Assembly: GCA_037576215.1 (NCBI GenBank)
Contig: JBANDB010000006.1
Span: 3,906,001 to 3,970,000 of the forward strand
DNA: 64,000 bases
Reading direction: 5' to 3'
Source of the DNA: Armillaria gallica
Taxonomy: Eukaryota; Basidiomycota; Agaricomycetes; Agaricales; Physalacriaceae
The notes under the pieces are model-generated. The model had not been told where the DNA came from, did no database searches, and saw only the letters and a program-made list of their open reading frames with translations. The position numbers and the translations under genes are program-made. Of the stretch, positions 35,801 to 48,500 are shown piece after piece. Every line of letters starts with the position of its first letter. Within the stretch, counting starts at the first letter, position 1.

Positions 35801-37726
35801 TGTTTATTTCCATATAGGTTCTGGCTTCACCGTCTTTGCGATGCTCTTCATCCTCCTCATCATATGTTCGGTTCCATTTCCCATCTCGCACTTTCTACAA
35901 TTCCCGAAGCTCCAAAAGCGTTGAACGTTGTGAAAGATTGGGTGCGAACACTTATTTACAGACGGGAATTTTTGCCCGATATGGCTTTCCTCACAGACGT
36001 GATACGGGCAACTACTTTGGCCTTCATGTTTGACCGAAGTGAAGCAGACGATTATCTGAAACACGCGGCATATTTCAGCATGCGCACTCCACCTATGTAC
36101 ATTCGTCGCGGTGGTTCCTCCATCCTACCGGAGCTCCTGGCTGCGATGTCTGGGACTTATACATGGTCTCTTACTGCTGGTTTCGTATTCGTCGAGCAAG
36201 TCCTGTTCTCGATGCATCTATGTCTATGTTTTAATTTCTTCTTCCTAGGCATGTTATTATGCGAAAATTACCTATTAACGTAGGTGTTCTATGCGACCTG
36301 GTGGATTTTCTTTGCAGCTCTGTCATTTTTTGTGGCCGTCATCCTGGAATGGCACTGCTGCACGACGTAACAGTCCCTCGCAGCTGGCTTCTACGTTTTA
36401 TCGAGTATGACTTGCCATACTTGAACCCAAGGATGCAAACGAATGCTTATCATTTACTTTTGATGTGTACGGAGGATCTCTTAGAGCAACTGCATGGCAG
36501 CGAAGGCTCTGGTGAGTGCGGAAACATTCCTTTGCCTGATAGGTCTCACTCTGCACCAGAATATCTTTTGTACGGAACTAGCAGAAATTTCTCGAATGTG
36601 CCAGCTGTAGTTCGTCACGTTTTTATCGCCAGAATGTAAGTCAAATAACAAATAGGTCATTACATCTTGTACTCATCGTGGTTTTCTACTAGATTGAAGG
36701 CTATTTGTCTATGTCAGTATCGCCTTATAACGCAAGAAATATGTTGATCGTTTACTTAGTGGGTTACAATATACGTAACGATCTTGTACAGAACAAGATC
36801 CGGAAGCTGCTGCTGTCCCTGCACCAGGAAGGATGCATGTTACCTTCTCTTTATAGTCGGTACGTGATAACAGTCGGACAGGCAGGTGCAATCTCATAAG
36901 GCTTTTGCAGATACGTTGATGCCGCAAGCGACTCGTGGGACGAACTCGCAACGGCTATACGCTGTTCACTGCAACACGATACTATGGATGAGATGATTCA
37001 GCTTCTCCACAAGAGCAAGGCTCCGGCAAGGGGTTGTACCTTGCCAGGAGTTCGTCAGGTTGTCTACGACGATTTGATGGATATTCGAGAGCTGCTCGAC
37101 TCCATTCCGATACAAGATATGACACGATCGGAGTCACCAGAGCAGATAGCTGCTGCAATCTTGATACAGCGGGTATACAGGAAAGTCCTTTATCATCGAC
37201 GAGGTGTCAGCAAGATTGGGACAGCAAGCCTTCACGCACGAATACATGCCTCATGCACCAAAGAAGTATCTCAGCTTGGTGAGAACCCAGGGCTATATCT
37301 TCGCCTGTTTCTGGGTCCGCTGCCGCACGTTTTGGTCTGTCTCGAGACAGTTCGTATTGATACACTTAGCGAGAGGAAGAGGACGAAGAAAAGGCTTAAA
37401 AAGTGCAGTCCTAATGAGATAGCCGCACTTGATGACTTGTTGATGCAGATCAAGTACGTATTACTTGTCACGTCTACCAGCGACAACTGACACGATCCTC
37501 AATTTTCAACAGCAAGGCGAACAGGGCTGCAGTCAACCTACAAAAGCAACTCAGCCCGAGTTCTGTGTTCCACGGGCGTTGCGATGACAAGCAACTCAGG
37601 AAACTAGTGGAAGAGGTTAATGACCTCGTTTCTTCTCTCCCTTTCAACACTTCTTCAGACTTATCGAATGATCTGCACCTCGCTATCAAAGGGATCGTGG
37701 CCGAACATCCGCAGGCACACGCATAA
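32870..37726 (+). CDS. TRANK1-like protein lacking the helicase core (copy 2)
   Basis: This has the same N-terminal exons as copies 1 and 3, starting MSRKRLYRSDLFNLEKLTST, with the same introns, down to VEKYITFSQ|PFLNS (about 34680-34780). The next exon joins ILN directly to GRREEAIELFL (about 34822-34865), so everything from before Walker A to the middle of the TPRs, about 3.2 kb in copy 1, is missing. The joined frame stays open: TPR tail, CCCH finger (CLVFAVSGFCTQPDCPEAH, about 35584-35643), IQ motif (AAAILIQRVYRKVLYHRRG, about 37147-37205) and C-terminus. A 4-nt deletion near the end changes the last residues and stops translation at 37724-37726. I saw no other disabling change, so it may be expressed as a helicase-less paralogue. 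Without the motor it cannot act as a helicase. Confidence 0.75.
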
Positions 37727-39835
37727 AGCCAACGCTCAATGACAATGACTTGTATTACTGAATGTTCTCGTATTGATTTGTAGTCTGCAATATAGTTCTG
37801 CTTTGATAAAACGGTGCACAGGAATCATCGCTAGACATGGTATGTATGCAATTCGTCCGCTGCAACTGAACTCGCCCCAAGTTCATAGCCAAATCATCAC
37901 CAGACAATCAGCATTTCTCTGTAGTCGTTGGCATTGGGAGCCACAGGTACTGCTGTCATGATGATAACGAGGATCAAAAGTCCATAGACAGCCATCTTTG
38001 CAATGAATGGGAGCTAGTAGTACGAGAATTTGAGACCAAGTGCCGTGGATGGCAATGGCTGCACAGCGTCAGTTCGACGATACTCAGTAGTAGAAATAAG
38101 CAGCTCAGCGAAAATCAATTACCAGTGATTCCCGCGCGCGCCCGTGGAAGGATGGGACCGTTGCTTTCTTGACTCCCTATCACAGTGTGAACTCGACTGT
38201 AAGACGGCAGGGATCAAACGTCGGCCTGAGCAACTGTAAGAATCCATTCCAGACGAATGGAACCATTGTCATACCTCTGAGGATTGATCCTTGGACGACA
38301 AGCCTGTTTCGCTGTTGTTCAGCGGCAAGTGCATCAGCGAAAATAGTTCAAGGAATCCACATCCATCGGGTACCGGAGTACAGGAACTGGCGATTCAGAG
38401 CTGCTGATCCTCCGATTCCTGGTAGCTCCTCGATGGGAAGCCTATTGTCTCGACCTTGTCTGCATCCCTTGGCGTAAATTGTGCTTCCAATGAGACCAAA
38501 AGCGCCGTACGTGATAATGTTTGCTCCCCACTCCTGTACACCGAGCAATCCATCGCTGTGGGCAGAAATAGGACGCAATATACGCATCGACGTTGATACG
38601 ACGAGTCCGGAACCGTCTTCAGAGTAAATTTGGTCGTTGTCCAGGAAGATGAAGAGGGTAGTCACACCAGAAGAATGGGACCGAAGGATATGGCGCAGTG
38701 GTGGTGGTGGTGTTGGTGTTGTTACCAGCACAAGGTCCCAATAAGGAACGGCCGGGCCCACAGCCCTGACATGGTGAACCATGTGCTGTGGCCACGAAGG
38801 CTCATACCGTTGTGATCACACCGTTGAGTGTGTCGTGCGGAGTAGAGACTCTTCATGGGGTGCAAAGGAAAGGCAGTCATTTATGAATAGTATATAGAAA
38901 TGCGCATTGCGGAAGATGTTGAAGACATTATTTAGCGAGAGGTCCAACAATTTCGATATCATCTGCTGTCAGTAGGACATATATGACTTCAAGACCAGAG
39001 GCCGCTGATTACAATAGATTCGCAAAAGGGCCGGTGGCAAGGAGGACGATAGATGGAAAGAAGTCAGATCGCAAATTCTTCCAAGGATTGTGATCCGTCA
39101 CAGTACAACAAAACGTGAGCTTCGTCCTCAACTTCAGCCTGAGAATGGCAGAAACGACATAAACACTGCGAACAAGGAAGAGATGGACGATGGCATCCAG
39201 ACCATCATAGCAAGAGTATGTGATGATGTCAACATTCGGACTAAGGCCTTTCTATGCTCGGCAATAGGTACATTCAAATAGGAGCGGAAGGATGCGACTG
39301 GGATTCTGCGAGGGGAATTGTTGTAGTGTTTTGTTTGAGGCTTACAGCGGTAGTGCAAGTCGGCTCTGGCTCTGGCTCGAGATTCGGCCATAGCATAGGA
39401 CAAAAAATGGTCTGCTGGAAAAGATAGAGCATATTGCCAATATCATGGGGTGAGTATGATACGACGATATTTGACCGGCCGCATTCCCGTCTCTGACACT
39501 CTGAGAATAACGACGTAACAGGGGAGCACGACATCAACATAGAGAGGTTTTCCGTCCGCTCGGGACCGGTCCATGGCCGTACGTAAAAGCGTAAAATGAG
39601 CATCTTGTTATTGGTGCGATGAAAACTGTTCTGTGAAAAGGGCGAAGAGTATGGCATTTGTGAAAGCGAGACATCATGCGTCATGCATCATGACGGAGTG
39701 GAGTACAATGATTGTATGGAAACAGGACGAGGAGGTCAAAGGTGACACGAGGGAGAGGGAAGACAGGTAGTACGGGAGGTGGCAAGCAACCAAACATGAC
39801 CAAACACAGCTGTGAGACGTGACGCACGGACCCTA
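37727..39835. other. Intergenic, with degenerate coding relics
   Basis: 37740-37990 resembles the 3' flank of copy 3 (about 52585-52800). On the minus strand, 37870-38800 contains membrane-like stretches such as LLILVIIMTAVPVAPNA and GANIITYGAFGLIGSTIYAK. These could be relics of an unknown membrane protein, but frames are broken and I cannot assign a family. A 136-codon minus-strand frame at 39274-39684 has no recognisable domain. Confidence 0.35.
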
Positions 39836-40065
39836 AGGAGCCGGGCACGGTACTCGAGCCCACGAAAACGAACGAGACGGGAAGGCAAGCACGATACACG
39901 GAGTAGGATCAAAACACCGGAACAGGAACACAACCGTAACACAAACACAGGAACAACGATGCACGGGAACAGAACCGGAGCGCAAGCACAAGAACCACGA
40001 TGCACGGGAACACAAGGGCACGCAAACACAGGAAACGAGAACGGGACAGGGAAGAAAAGGTTAAG
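39836..40065. repeat. Low-complexity imperfect tandem repeat
   Basis: An A/C/G-rich tract with repeated blocks such as ACGATGCACGGGAACA, AACACAGGAAC and GGAACACAA at a spacing of about 50 bp. It produces long open frames on both strands with biased composition, which I do not regard as genes. Confidence 0.7.
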
Positions 40066-40612
40066 TAAAGCAGGGAAGACCAGGGAAAAGGGGGCGCACG
40101 ATGAACTGGAAAGACCGGCACGAGCAGCGAACTTGGTGGTAAAAGAGAGCGCGGTGCTCAACATTGTCCTTGTCATCTAGTCCCTGCAGCCACTTAACTG
40201 AGAAAAGTGCCTGGAAGGCACGGCGGGGAGGGCGACGGAATCATTGTCAGTCAAAGAGCACGAAGAGGTGCCTGTGGGACTGCCTGCTGGATCTGCGAGC
40301 GTTGGGAGTCATTCTTGATGACCTTGGTGGTACCGGTCGGATGGAACAGGGATATGGAGTCAGCATAGCATCGACAGATATAAGTCTTTCATCAAACGGG
40401 ACGCAATTATAGGTAGAAGCGGGCCCCCCATTGGCTGCGGATATCCTCAGGGCTTGAGAAATCCATAAAGCTGGAAAGACAACGACGAAGGAGAGAGTAG
40501 TGACAAAGCAAAGGCAAACTCTCGATGGGCTTCGATGGTGAGCGACATGGGAATGTCACTCTATGAAGGTTCGGACATTTTCTGCCGATCTTTCCGACTT
40601 CACTTTGCTTGA
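40066..40612. other. Intergenic
   Basis: No supported gene between the low-complexity tract and the TIR element. Confidence 0.4.
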
Positions 40613-40615
40613 TTA

Positions 40616-41338
40616 GAGTCAGTTCGGCTGCCAGATAGTTGGGTCCGGATAGTTGCCGTTTTAGGAAATCCAACATGAATCCAACTATCCAGCACTTTTC
40701 TGTGATCGTCCTGCGTGTTTCTGGGGACGGTTTCGCTTATAGACCCCAGCTAAAATGTACTATTGCTTTGTTTACCAAAACTTGGACCCGAGTTCCACCG
40801 CTGCATAGTGTATTGATCGACGCGCTATTTGAACATCATCAACAGTATTTGCGGACTGTTCCTCATTGTAATGCGTCGCTTGTTACTTTTTTGAATAGAT
40901 TTTGTTTTTATATATGCTATTGCATATCCACGAGGTGCCAATGGGGCTTCCGGCACATGTAACGCTTGGCTGAAGGCGACTTCTGCATTTATCTACTGTG
41001 ATTAATCACTGAAAATGCGTTCCTTTCGACTTCTTTCGGCGTGAAGCTTTATGAAGCAGTTGCTGTTTGTACCAGAACTCTGAAAATCACGACGCACAGC
41101 AGGACTTCCTTGTAAAGCTTGAATTCAGTTCTGCAGTCAAGAGACTGCAGCAAATGCAACTTGGTATGAAGATCAACCTAATACTTGTAAAACACAACAG
41201 TGAATATGCTCTCGCAACCAGCGTCAAGCCCAGAAACACGCAGGACGATCACAGAAAAGTGCTGGATAGTTGGATTCATGTTGGATTTCCTAAAACGGCA
41301 ACTATCCGGACCCAACTATCTGGCAGCCGAACTGACTC
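40616..41338. mobile_element. Non-autonomous DNA transposon with 110-bp perfect TIRs and TTA target duplication
   Basis: 40616-40725 and the reverse complement of 41229-41338 are identical over 110 bases by eye, starting GAGTCAGTTCGGCTGCC and ending TTTCTGGG. The element is 723 bp and is flanked by TTA at 40613-40615 and 41339-41341. A 3-bp TTA/TWA duplication is typical of PIF/Harbinger elements; assignment to that superfamily is an inference from this alone. The interior has no transposase frame. Identical TIRs indicate a recent insertion. Confidence 0.88.
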
Positions 41339-41509
41339 TTAGTAATCACTATCAGTACTTCTCGAAATCTATGTAGCTCTACCCTCGACGAGCAACGCTA
41401 TACTATATACAACGCTCAGCTGGTATGTATGATTAATTGTTATACCGATTTCCCACTAAGCCTGAATTCTGGTACTCGAGGGTACTCGTGGCAAGGCCAG
41501 TGAACATCC

Positions 41510-41990
41510 ATGGCACACGGATTGAAGATTGCAGCTCGCGGACGCCATGCATCCATACCGACTTGTCTCATGAATCCTCTCAAGGCTCCTCAAGACGTAC
41601 TCGACACCCCGTGGCGATATCCACACTAAACACATCGTACACGCTACTAATGGATGGACGTCCTCCTCGACCGAAAATCTATTAGTCGTCGTATCTGCGC
41701 CTACGTGATGCCTCCTGATGCTTCACATAGGTACATGAATATGTCCATTTCTGAATAGACTCTCCTTGTTGGAGGTCTCGTCTCTGCGTTGCCTGTGGTC
41801 ATCCTACATATCAAGGATCATACTGATCTAGACGACGAGACCATGTTAGTTCATCTATCTTATTAACTTTGATGGTTTCTCATGGCCTTACTTCTAGCAC
41901 GCGGACGGATGATAAAGGACATATACGTCCAACTGAAGCTGTCGCTGCTGAGATAAAAGCTACTCAGGTGTCTTCATGATCTTTATGTCG
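41510..41990 (+). pseudogene. Chimeric relic: DAO oxidoreductase fragment joined to UNC93 fragment
   Basis: 41510-41655 matches the middle of the DAO pseudogene (HPYRLVS, GDIHTKHIVHATNGWTS in broken frames). It changes at about 41655 to UNC93 sequence (DRKSISRRICAY-like, then MNMSISE, TLLVGGLVSALPVVIL, DHTDLDDETM and the ARTDDKGHIRPTEAVAAEIKAT-like tail). Stops and frameshifts are present throughout. It is the head of the duplication unit before helicase copy 3, more decayed than that before copy 2. Confidence 0.7.
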
Positions 41991-42540
41991 GTGATAAAGG
42001 ACACTTCATGACTGATGACTTTATTCTAGTATATTTGTAAATACTACTCATTTTCGTGCTTGCCATCGTAACATGTGCTGATGAAAAAGAGGGTTGATGT
42101 ATTCTGGGCTAGTCATCTTCTCTCGGTGGATCATTTCTGCTGTGATTTTAAATGAATTAACCGCAGTCGGTGGCAGGAGTCCGCGCAGGACCACTGCTCC
42201 CGAGTAGGCAGGCCGATAGTTGAATCAATTGGCGCGCTTCTTCAGTACTTCAGCTTGTTTACGGTTCGGTCATTAGCCTGAGAGACTTCGAATTTCTTTC
42301 AGTTCGTTCCTACTCCCCGTTCGCTGATTCGACGAGGAAGTCGCCACTTTTCCGAAGATGCTACGCGCATACTTATCTATTGTTACACGATCAAAGGGAG
42401 CACGTGCTGAATCTTGTCCTTGAGTTCTACGCGTCTCGAGGTTATCTAGGCGCTTGGGTCACTTCTGCGCCTGATTGATTGGAAGCTCTCGCCGGGGTCT
42501 GAGTTTGGTTCTATTTTGCAGGAGAAGTATGTTCCCTGCC

Positions 42541-42548
42541 TATATAAT
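42541..42548 (+). promoter_or_regulatory. TATA box of helicase copy 3
   Basis: A TATATAAT element ends about 30 bp before the ATG at 42578, at the same position as in copies 1 and 2. 41991-42540 is the duplicated promoter segment. Confidence 0.5.
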
Positions 42549-42577
42549 CCAGACATCGCCTTGGCCATGATGCAACC

Positions 42578-45500
42578 ATGTCCCGCAAGCGCCTCTATCG
42601 GAGTGATCTCTTCAGCGCTGAGCAGCTCACGTCGAGGGATGCGCTTGACTCTGCCGTGGAGGAGCTCCAAAGCATCCTCAAAAAGGATAATGTCAAGTAT
42701 GTTTTACAAGAACTGATCGACAACGAGATCCCCCGCACTCTAGTCTTGGTCCTGTCTTGTAAGTTGACACCGTCAAGCTTTTCTGATGGTATATCAAGCT
42801 CTTACATCTTCACAGCGTTGGGTGAGACTACACCGTTGATTTCGTGGCTGCTGGAGTCCTTTCCCACCGAAGCTACGAACTACGAGACGACCGTTCACTC
42901 CAAAACTGTATCTTGTCTCTCTAAAGAGCTTATCTCCTCCGCTTTTGTTGAAGATAAAGAATTATGCGCCAGATACCATGAAATGGCAGAGATCACGCCC
43001 AAGGTCTTGCAATACCTCGTCTCCTTCCTTCATCCCATCGATATCGAGTCGGAGCATTATAACAGGAAGGGAAAGGCCAAACTGTCTCAGAGAAAGCCTC
43101 AGGAAGTCAAGCGAGCAGACAGCATCACAATCACAACTTCAGTCAAAAAGTATTTTGATGTCCTGGACGTCGATATGCCTGAAACTTCGGGCGAAGCATC
43201 CGCCCTCGTGGATCATGTTTTGCAAAGTCAAAAGGAAACGCTGAAGGTAAGTTTTGCTCTATCTGCATGTTATTTATTAAAAATTGAGGTGTGTCTAGTT
43301 CTATCTAGAGCTGCTCTGTCATCCTGGGGTATCTATATCTCTCAAGGACCATTGTATCACGAGTTCTGCGTTCCCCATAGAGGATGAGAAGAATGCTTCG
43401 GAGTCTGTGGTCGAGCCATTTGCGTATCCGATCGTTCAGCCAATGAAGTCGTATGTCCTTGTGCCCTTTCACGGAAAGATATTATATTGATATCTATCAA
43501 GGGCGTTATACTTTGATACCGCCGAAGGCTTTGGACAATGGACGGTCGCCGTATCCTCGGACGCTGACAACTTCTTGCGGAGCACCCATAAGAAAGATAT
43601 CACCACGTTCAACATCACTGTGAAGAAGATAAAGTATGTGTCCGTACGGTATAAGTATATCAAGCGTTCTTATCAGAATACACTGCAGGGAACTCTCGTG
43701 CGGCCACTTTACTGACAACAATCAAAAGCGGTTGAGTGGAAGCACGACTGAAGTTCCTGTCTTCGAGGCTAAAGTGTCTCGCAACCTCAGACTTGTCGTA
43801 GGAGATCTGTTTCTTGTCCAATCTCGGATATCGCTGACGCCGCCTTGCAGTATCAAATTGATATAATCCCGGGGGATGATGTGCGTTCAGACAATAAATT
43901 TGTTATTCAGCCTACTGAACTACCCTGAAACATCAGCAGAATGAACAGCAAGGTGGGTCGATGTTCGCATCTCTTTGCTGGCTCCTTACCGATCTTGAAG
44001 CTATTAAAATTTTCGGTATCTATACCCATGAACAAATGGACCATCGTCTCTGGAGTTCTATTAGTAGTCAGCTTCGAAAAAAGGGGAAGGAGTACCGCAG
44101 GAGGTATCATTTTCTCGCTGCAGCTTGAATACCTGTTAAACGTGATGGAACAGATGTGCAGTCAGGAAGCGCGCAGATCAAGCCTCGACTTTCATTCCAG
44201 CATTCTTCCCTCCGCTACCTGGAGTATTGCCATCGGAGATTGAAGACTTGCCGAATTTACGTCCCGATGAAACGGCCCAGGTTGGCTTCACATTCTTTGT
44301 TCCTCCAAATCGAACGCTGACCATTCCACCCAGATTCATTCAAGACTAGTGTAAGCCATATCAAGAGAAGCCAAGTTCTAGCTGTTAACCTCCCTACAGC
44401 GTGGAGAAATATGTCACATTCTCGCAGGTATGTTGTTGTGGGATTTAACCGCCGACTGATGATTTAACTGTGGAAACGAGCAGCCTTTTTTGAATAGTAT
44501 GTATTTGTGTGATACTGTACGACAAAGCCCTATCTGATTCGTCTTGGTAGCTATCCTAGCAGATGTGGAGGCTACTTTTCCTTATATGGTCTCGTACGCC
44601 GCTCTCTCTGACTCTCATTGTTCATTCGTTGATAGTATGTATTCATAGCTCTCAAGAGAAGCGTATTATAGAGCATCCAAAGTCCTGTTACGTTATCGGT
44701 CGCAGCGGTACAGGGTATGCACGAGCAGTTTGCTGGCTTCATACTTTTGCTCAGGCCTATCTGATCTAGGAAAACGACTACTATGTTATTTAAGATGTTG
44801 CTCATCGAGCGAACGTTTCAACTCATGGAGTCAAATTCGCCCCGCCCTCGTCAAGTCTTCGTCACAAAGTCTAGAGTGCTCGCTAAGAAAGTGCAGGAGT
44901 ACTTTGCGAAGTTGGCTAGCTCCTTGACAATGGCGTCACAGTCATATACCGACCTCACCAGCCGGCCGAGAGCTTCTCAATACCATGCTGAGCCAGGGCT
45001 GGTTCACGAGGATGACGACTTTGAGTGGCGGACTGATTTACCAGTCAAGTACAGTGACCTCGAGCAGAGACACTTTCCATTATTTATCACATTTGACGGT
45101 GTAAGTAGCGGCCCCTTTTTTTAATACGAGCTCTCATTCTTGCCGATTATAGCTTTGCGATATGTTGGAAGCCGACATGGGCGCTCAACCGTTGACTGCC
45201 ACGAGTCCTATTAACGTCAAGCGCCATATGGGCGTCATCACTTTTGAGTCCTTTCGCGAGTCCTACTGGTCTCATTTCCCTGAGCCGTTAACCGGAGGAT
45301 TAGGTTTCTACTTCTCTTGTGTGTATGTGTGTCGGTACTGAAACAGTGTCTAATCAGATCCTGCCTTGGTATTCAGCGAAATTATAGGTAACACATCCGC
45401 ATCTTGTGTATCAAAGGATTTGACCTGAGTTTCTGTTCAGGCATCATCGAAGGCTCAGCAGAGACACTGAGTGACCAGAAACCATATCTTAGCAGAGACG

Positions 45501-48500
45501 CTTATCTTAATCTCAATACACGCCGGCAATCGACACTTGCAGACCTAAGATGCAAGGTGTACCAGCTCTTCGAGCTGTATGTGCATAGGAAGAAGTTGCG
45601 GGGAGAGTACGATACTGGCGATCGGTAAGGGCTTTGTTGAAATTCCACGAGTAGAAGATAATCGGAGTCTAGAACTCATAAAATCTTGAAGCATTTCACG
45701 GAACGAGGCATCCCGGGACAAGGCCTCGATCATATGTGAGTATTTTTCTTGTGTTCTTTATCTGTTACCGACATCGACACAGATACATCGACGAAGTGCA
45801 GGATAACATGCTTATTGACACTATGGGTAATTTACATCTCTTATCTTCTTGCGTGTGCCATGGTCGACTAACCAACTTGCCATTTAGTCTTGAGAGCGCT
45901 GTGTAGCAACGCGGATGGGCTTTTCTGGGCAGGCGACACTGCACAGACCATCTACGTTGGAAGTTCTTTCCATTTCAGGGCTTTGAAAGCATTTCAGTGG
46001 AAGATTGAAGTAGGATTTACTCAAAATAATTCCCATATGCGAGTCTAATTAGACGAGTAGGACCAGTACAGGAGGAAGCATAGTCTTGGAGCTCAGCAGC
46101 CGCCTGAGATGTTTCAACTTGGGGTCAACTATAGGTCCCACGCAGGGATTGTTGATTGCGCGCATTCCATAATTGACCTCATCACAACTTTTTGGAAGGA
46201 TTCCATCGATCGTCTGTCTCCAGAGATGGGTATTGTAGATGGAGTCAAGCCTATCTTTTTCAACAATGAAGATCGTGCCCAGTTGGAACAGTTCATCTTT
46301 TGTGATGGTGGCGATCCTATCGAGTTTGGTGCTCAACAATGTTAGTCTCCTGTTATCTGCATCAAAGCTGGCTCATGCCGAATTTTCGGGCATAGGTATC
46401 ATTGTCAGGAATGAAACAGCGAAAGAGAAACTCCGACAGAAAGTTGGTGACATTGGACTTGTCCTGTTCGCATTTTTTGTTGTTATTATGATTAACTAGA
46501 CCACTGATGGCCCATATCATAGCACCGTATATGAAAGCAAAGGGCTCGAATTCAACGACGTAGGTTTATATGATATGCTACAAGATGGCATTTTGACTGT
46601 GGCGTTGTATCCCTTCAGGTCCTACTTTATAATTTCTTTGCTGATTCATCCGCCGGTCTCGCACAATGGCGTGTCGTGCTGAATGCCATCGAACGAGATC
46701 CTAGGAACCCTCCCCCTCAATTCGATCATATCCGCCATGCCAGCATTTGTAATGAGGTGAGTAGAAATTAGCGCACCGCCTCTCAGCCGCATCAACGTAA
46801 TGATATTGTTGTCTAGCTAAAGTCACTCTACGTCGCTATTACCAGAGCGCGTGAAAATATCTGGATCGCAGATGGATCTGAGATAGGCGAACCCATGAGA
46901 GTAAGTTGATGCCGTTCTTGCCAGATAGTATTCTTACCACGAATCATTAAGATCTTTTGGACAAAGAAAGATCTGATTAACAATCACACTCGGGGATCCG
47001 ACGCTCCTCGTCTTGCATCTTCGTCAACGCCAGAAGAATGGGCCGCAGAGGGACGCGAACTTTTCAATGCGAGGCGCTTCTTCCAGGCCAAGCATTGTTA
47101 TTTCAAAGCTGGTCTTCATCTCTTAGCATCTATCGCAGACGCTTATGATTTGCGAGAAAAAGCCCGAAATGTGCTCGGTACATCGACGCAGAAAGTGCTT
47201 GAACGACGTTCTTGTTTTGCAGAGGCTGCCAACTCGTTCTTTGAATGTGCCAAGGCCACTAAGGCTAGTGCGCACTCAAAAGATTCCATGACTTATCTCA
47301 GGATCAGTGGTGAATGCTTCGAACAAGCTGACAAGAAATATCAAGCTGCCCAAATATTCTCCCATATTCAGGACTACACCCATGCTGCGGAGATGTATAG
47401 AGACATTGAGAGGTTTGACGAGGCGGTGGCAATTGTGAAGAGTCACAAAGACGAAATGACGTTGAAAGTTGTCCAAGATGTCATCAAGTTTGCGCGACTA
47501 GCATACTTTTCTAACGGTCAGATGAAGTAAGTCTTTCCTGAGGCGCTTTGGCCAACCATTCTCACTTTCCTGAACAGAAAAGGCCACGAACTATTCGACT
47601 CGGTTGAAGAAGAAGTAAAGTATCTGGAAGAAGAGGGTTTCGATGACGCTCTAGCCGATTTGCTGGAGAGAATAGGACGAGTCTGTGAAGCTGCTGAATT
47701 GCATCGTTCCAAGGGTCGCAGGCAACAAGCTATTGCGCTTTTCCTCCGTGAAGCAGACAACAAATCTGCTTTACATCAAGCTCAGGAATGCATTATTGAA
47801 GAGTTCTGGCATAGAATATCTTTCGGTGTTCACCCTGACATCGTAAGATCGAAACCCGTCAAGCGGCTGATGCGCTTTGCTTCGCGGCTTGATGCGACTT
47901 CTATGGAGCAAACTAAAGCTGCTGAAGTAAGTGTCAACCTCAGGCTCACTTCTTACTCATCACGGCTTATACTAATGCGCTTTCAGCTGTCTATGTTCAT
48001 GGCCATCATAGAGAATCGAACATCTCAGCTCCGTGCACTAGGGTTGAAATTCCACAGGATGCACTATAGTGCAGCGGCGTTGCACTGCCTGGATCAATAC
48101 TTTTCTCGGGCCTTTCGATTCCAAGACTTAGTTCTTGTTGACGCAGTCGAAGAACTCGGCCTCTTTCATACCTATGTCAAGCTCCTTTCGACCGCGGCAT
48201 TCCGAACGGACCTTTCTCGCGAGGCAACGGTAGCGACATTGTTCGGTTTTAGGCGAAACACGGCGAACGAGCTTCTTGTGCCCCAGAATACTTGGTTGCA
48301 CTCAGAGATTCTCAAACTTCGACCTAGCAACATGCCTAGGGATCCCGACCCCAATCTCAAGCTGCCAGTACTTGAACTACGTGGGCTATTTCAACGTGTC
48401 CTGCAAATTCATCTCAAACAAAGGATTATTGCCGAAAATAAAGAATGCGCAAGAAGCAAAGCATTCCTGCCTTGCCTACCTTTTGCGGTATCTGGGCTTT

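Noticed and set aside
32870..37726. Calling helicase copy 2 a pseudogene
   Set aside because: The large deletion is in frame and no further disabling change was seen except a 4-nt loss near the last residues, so I kept it as a coding gene.
39736..40176. Long minus-strand and plus-strand frames in the low-complexity tract
   Set aside because: Imperfect tandem repeats of biased composition give open frames on both strands by chance. No domain is visible.
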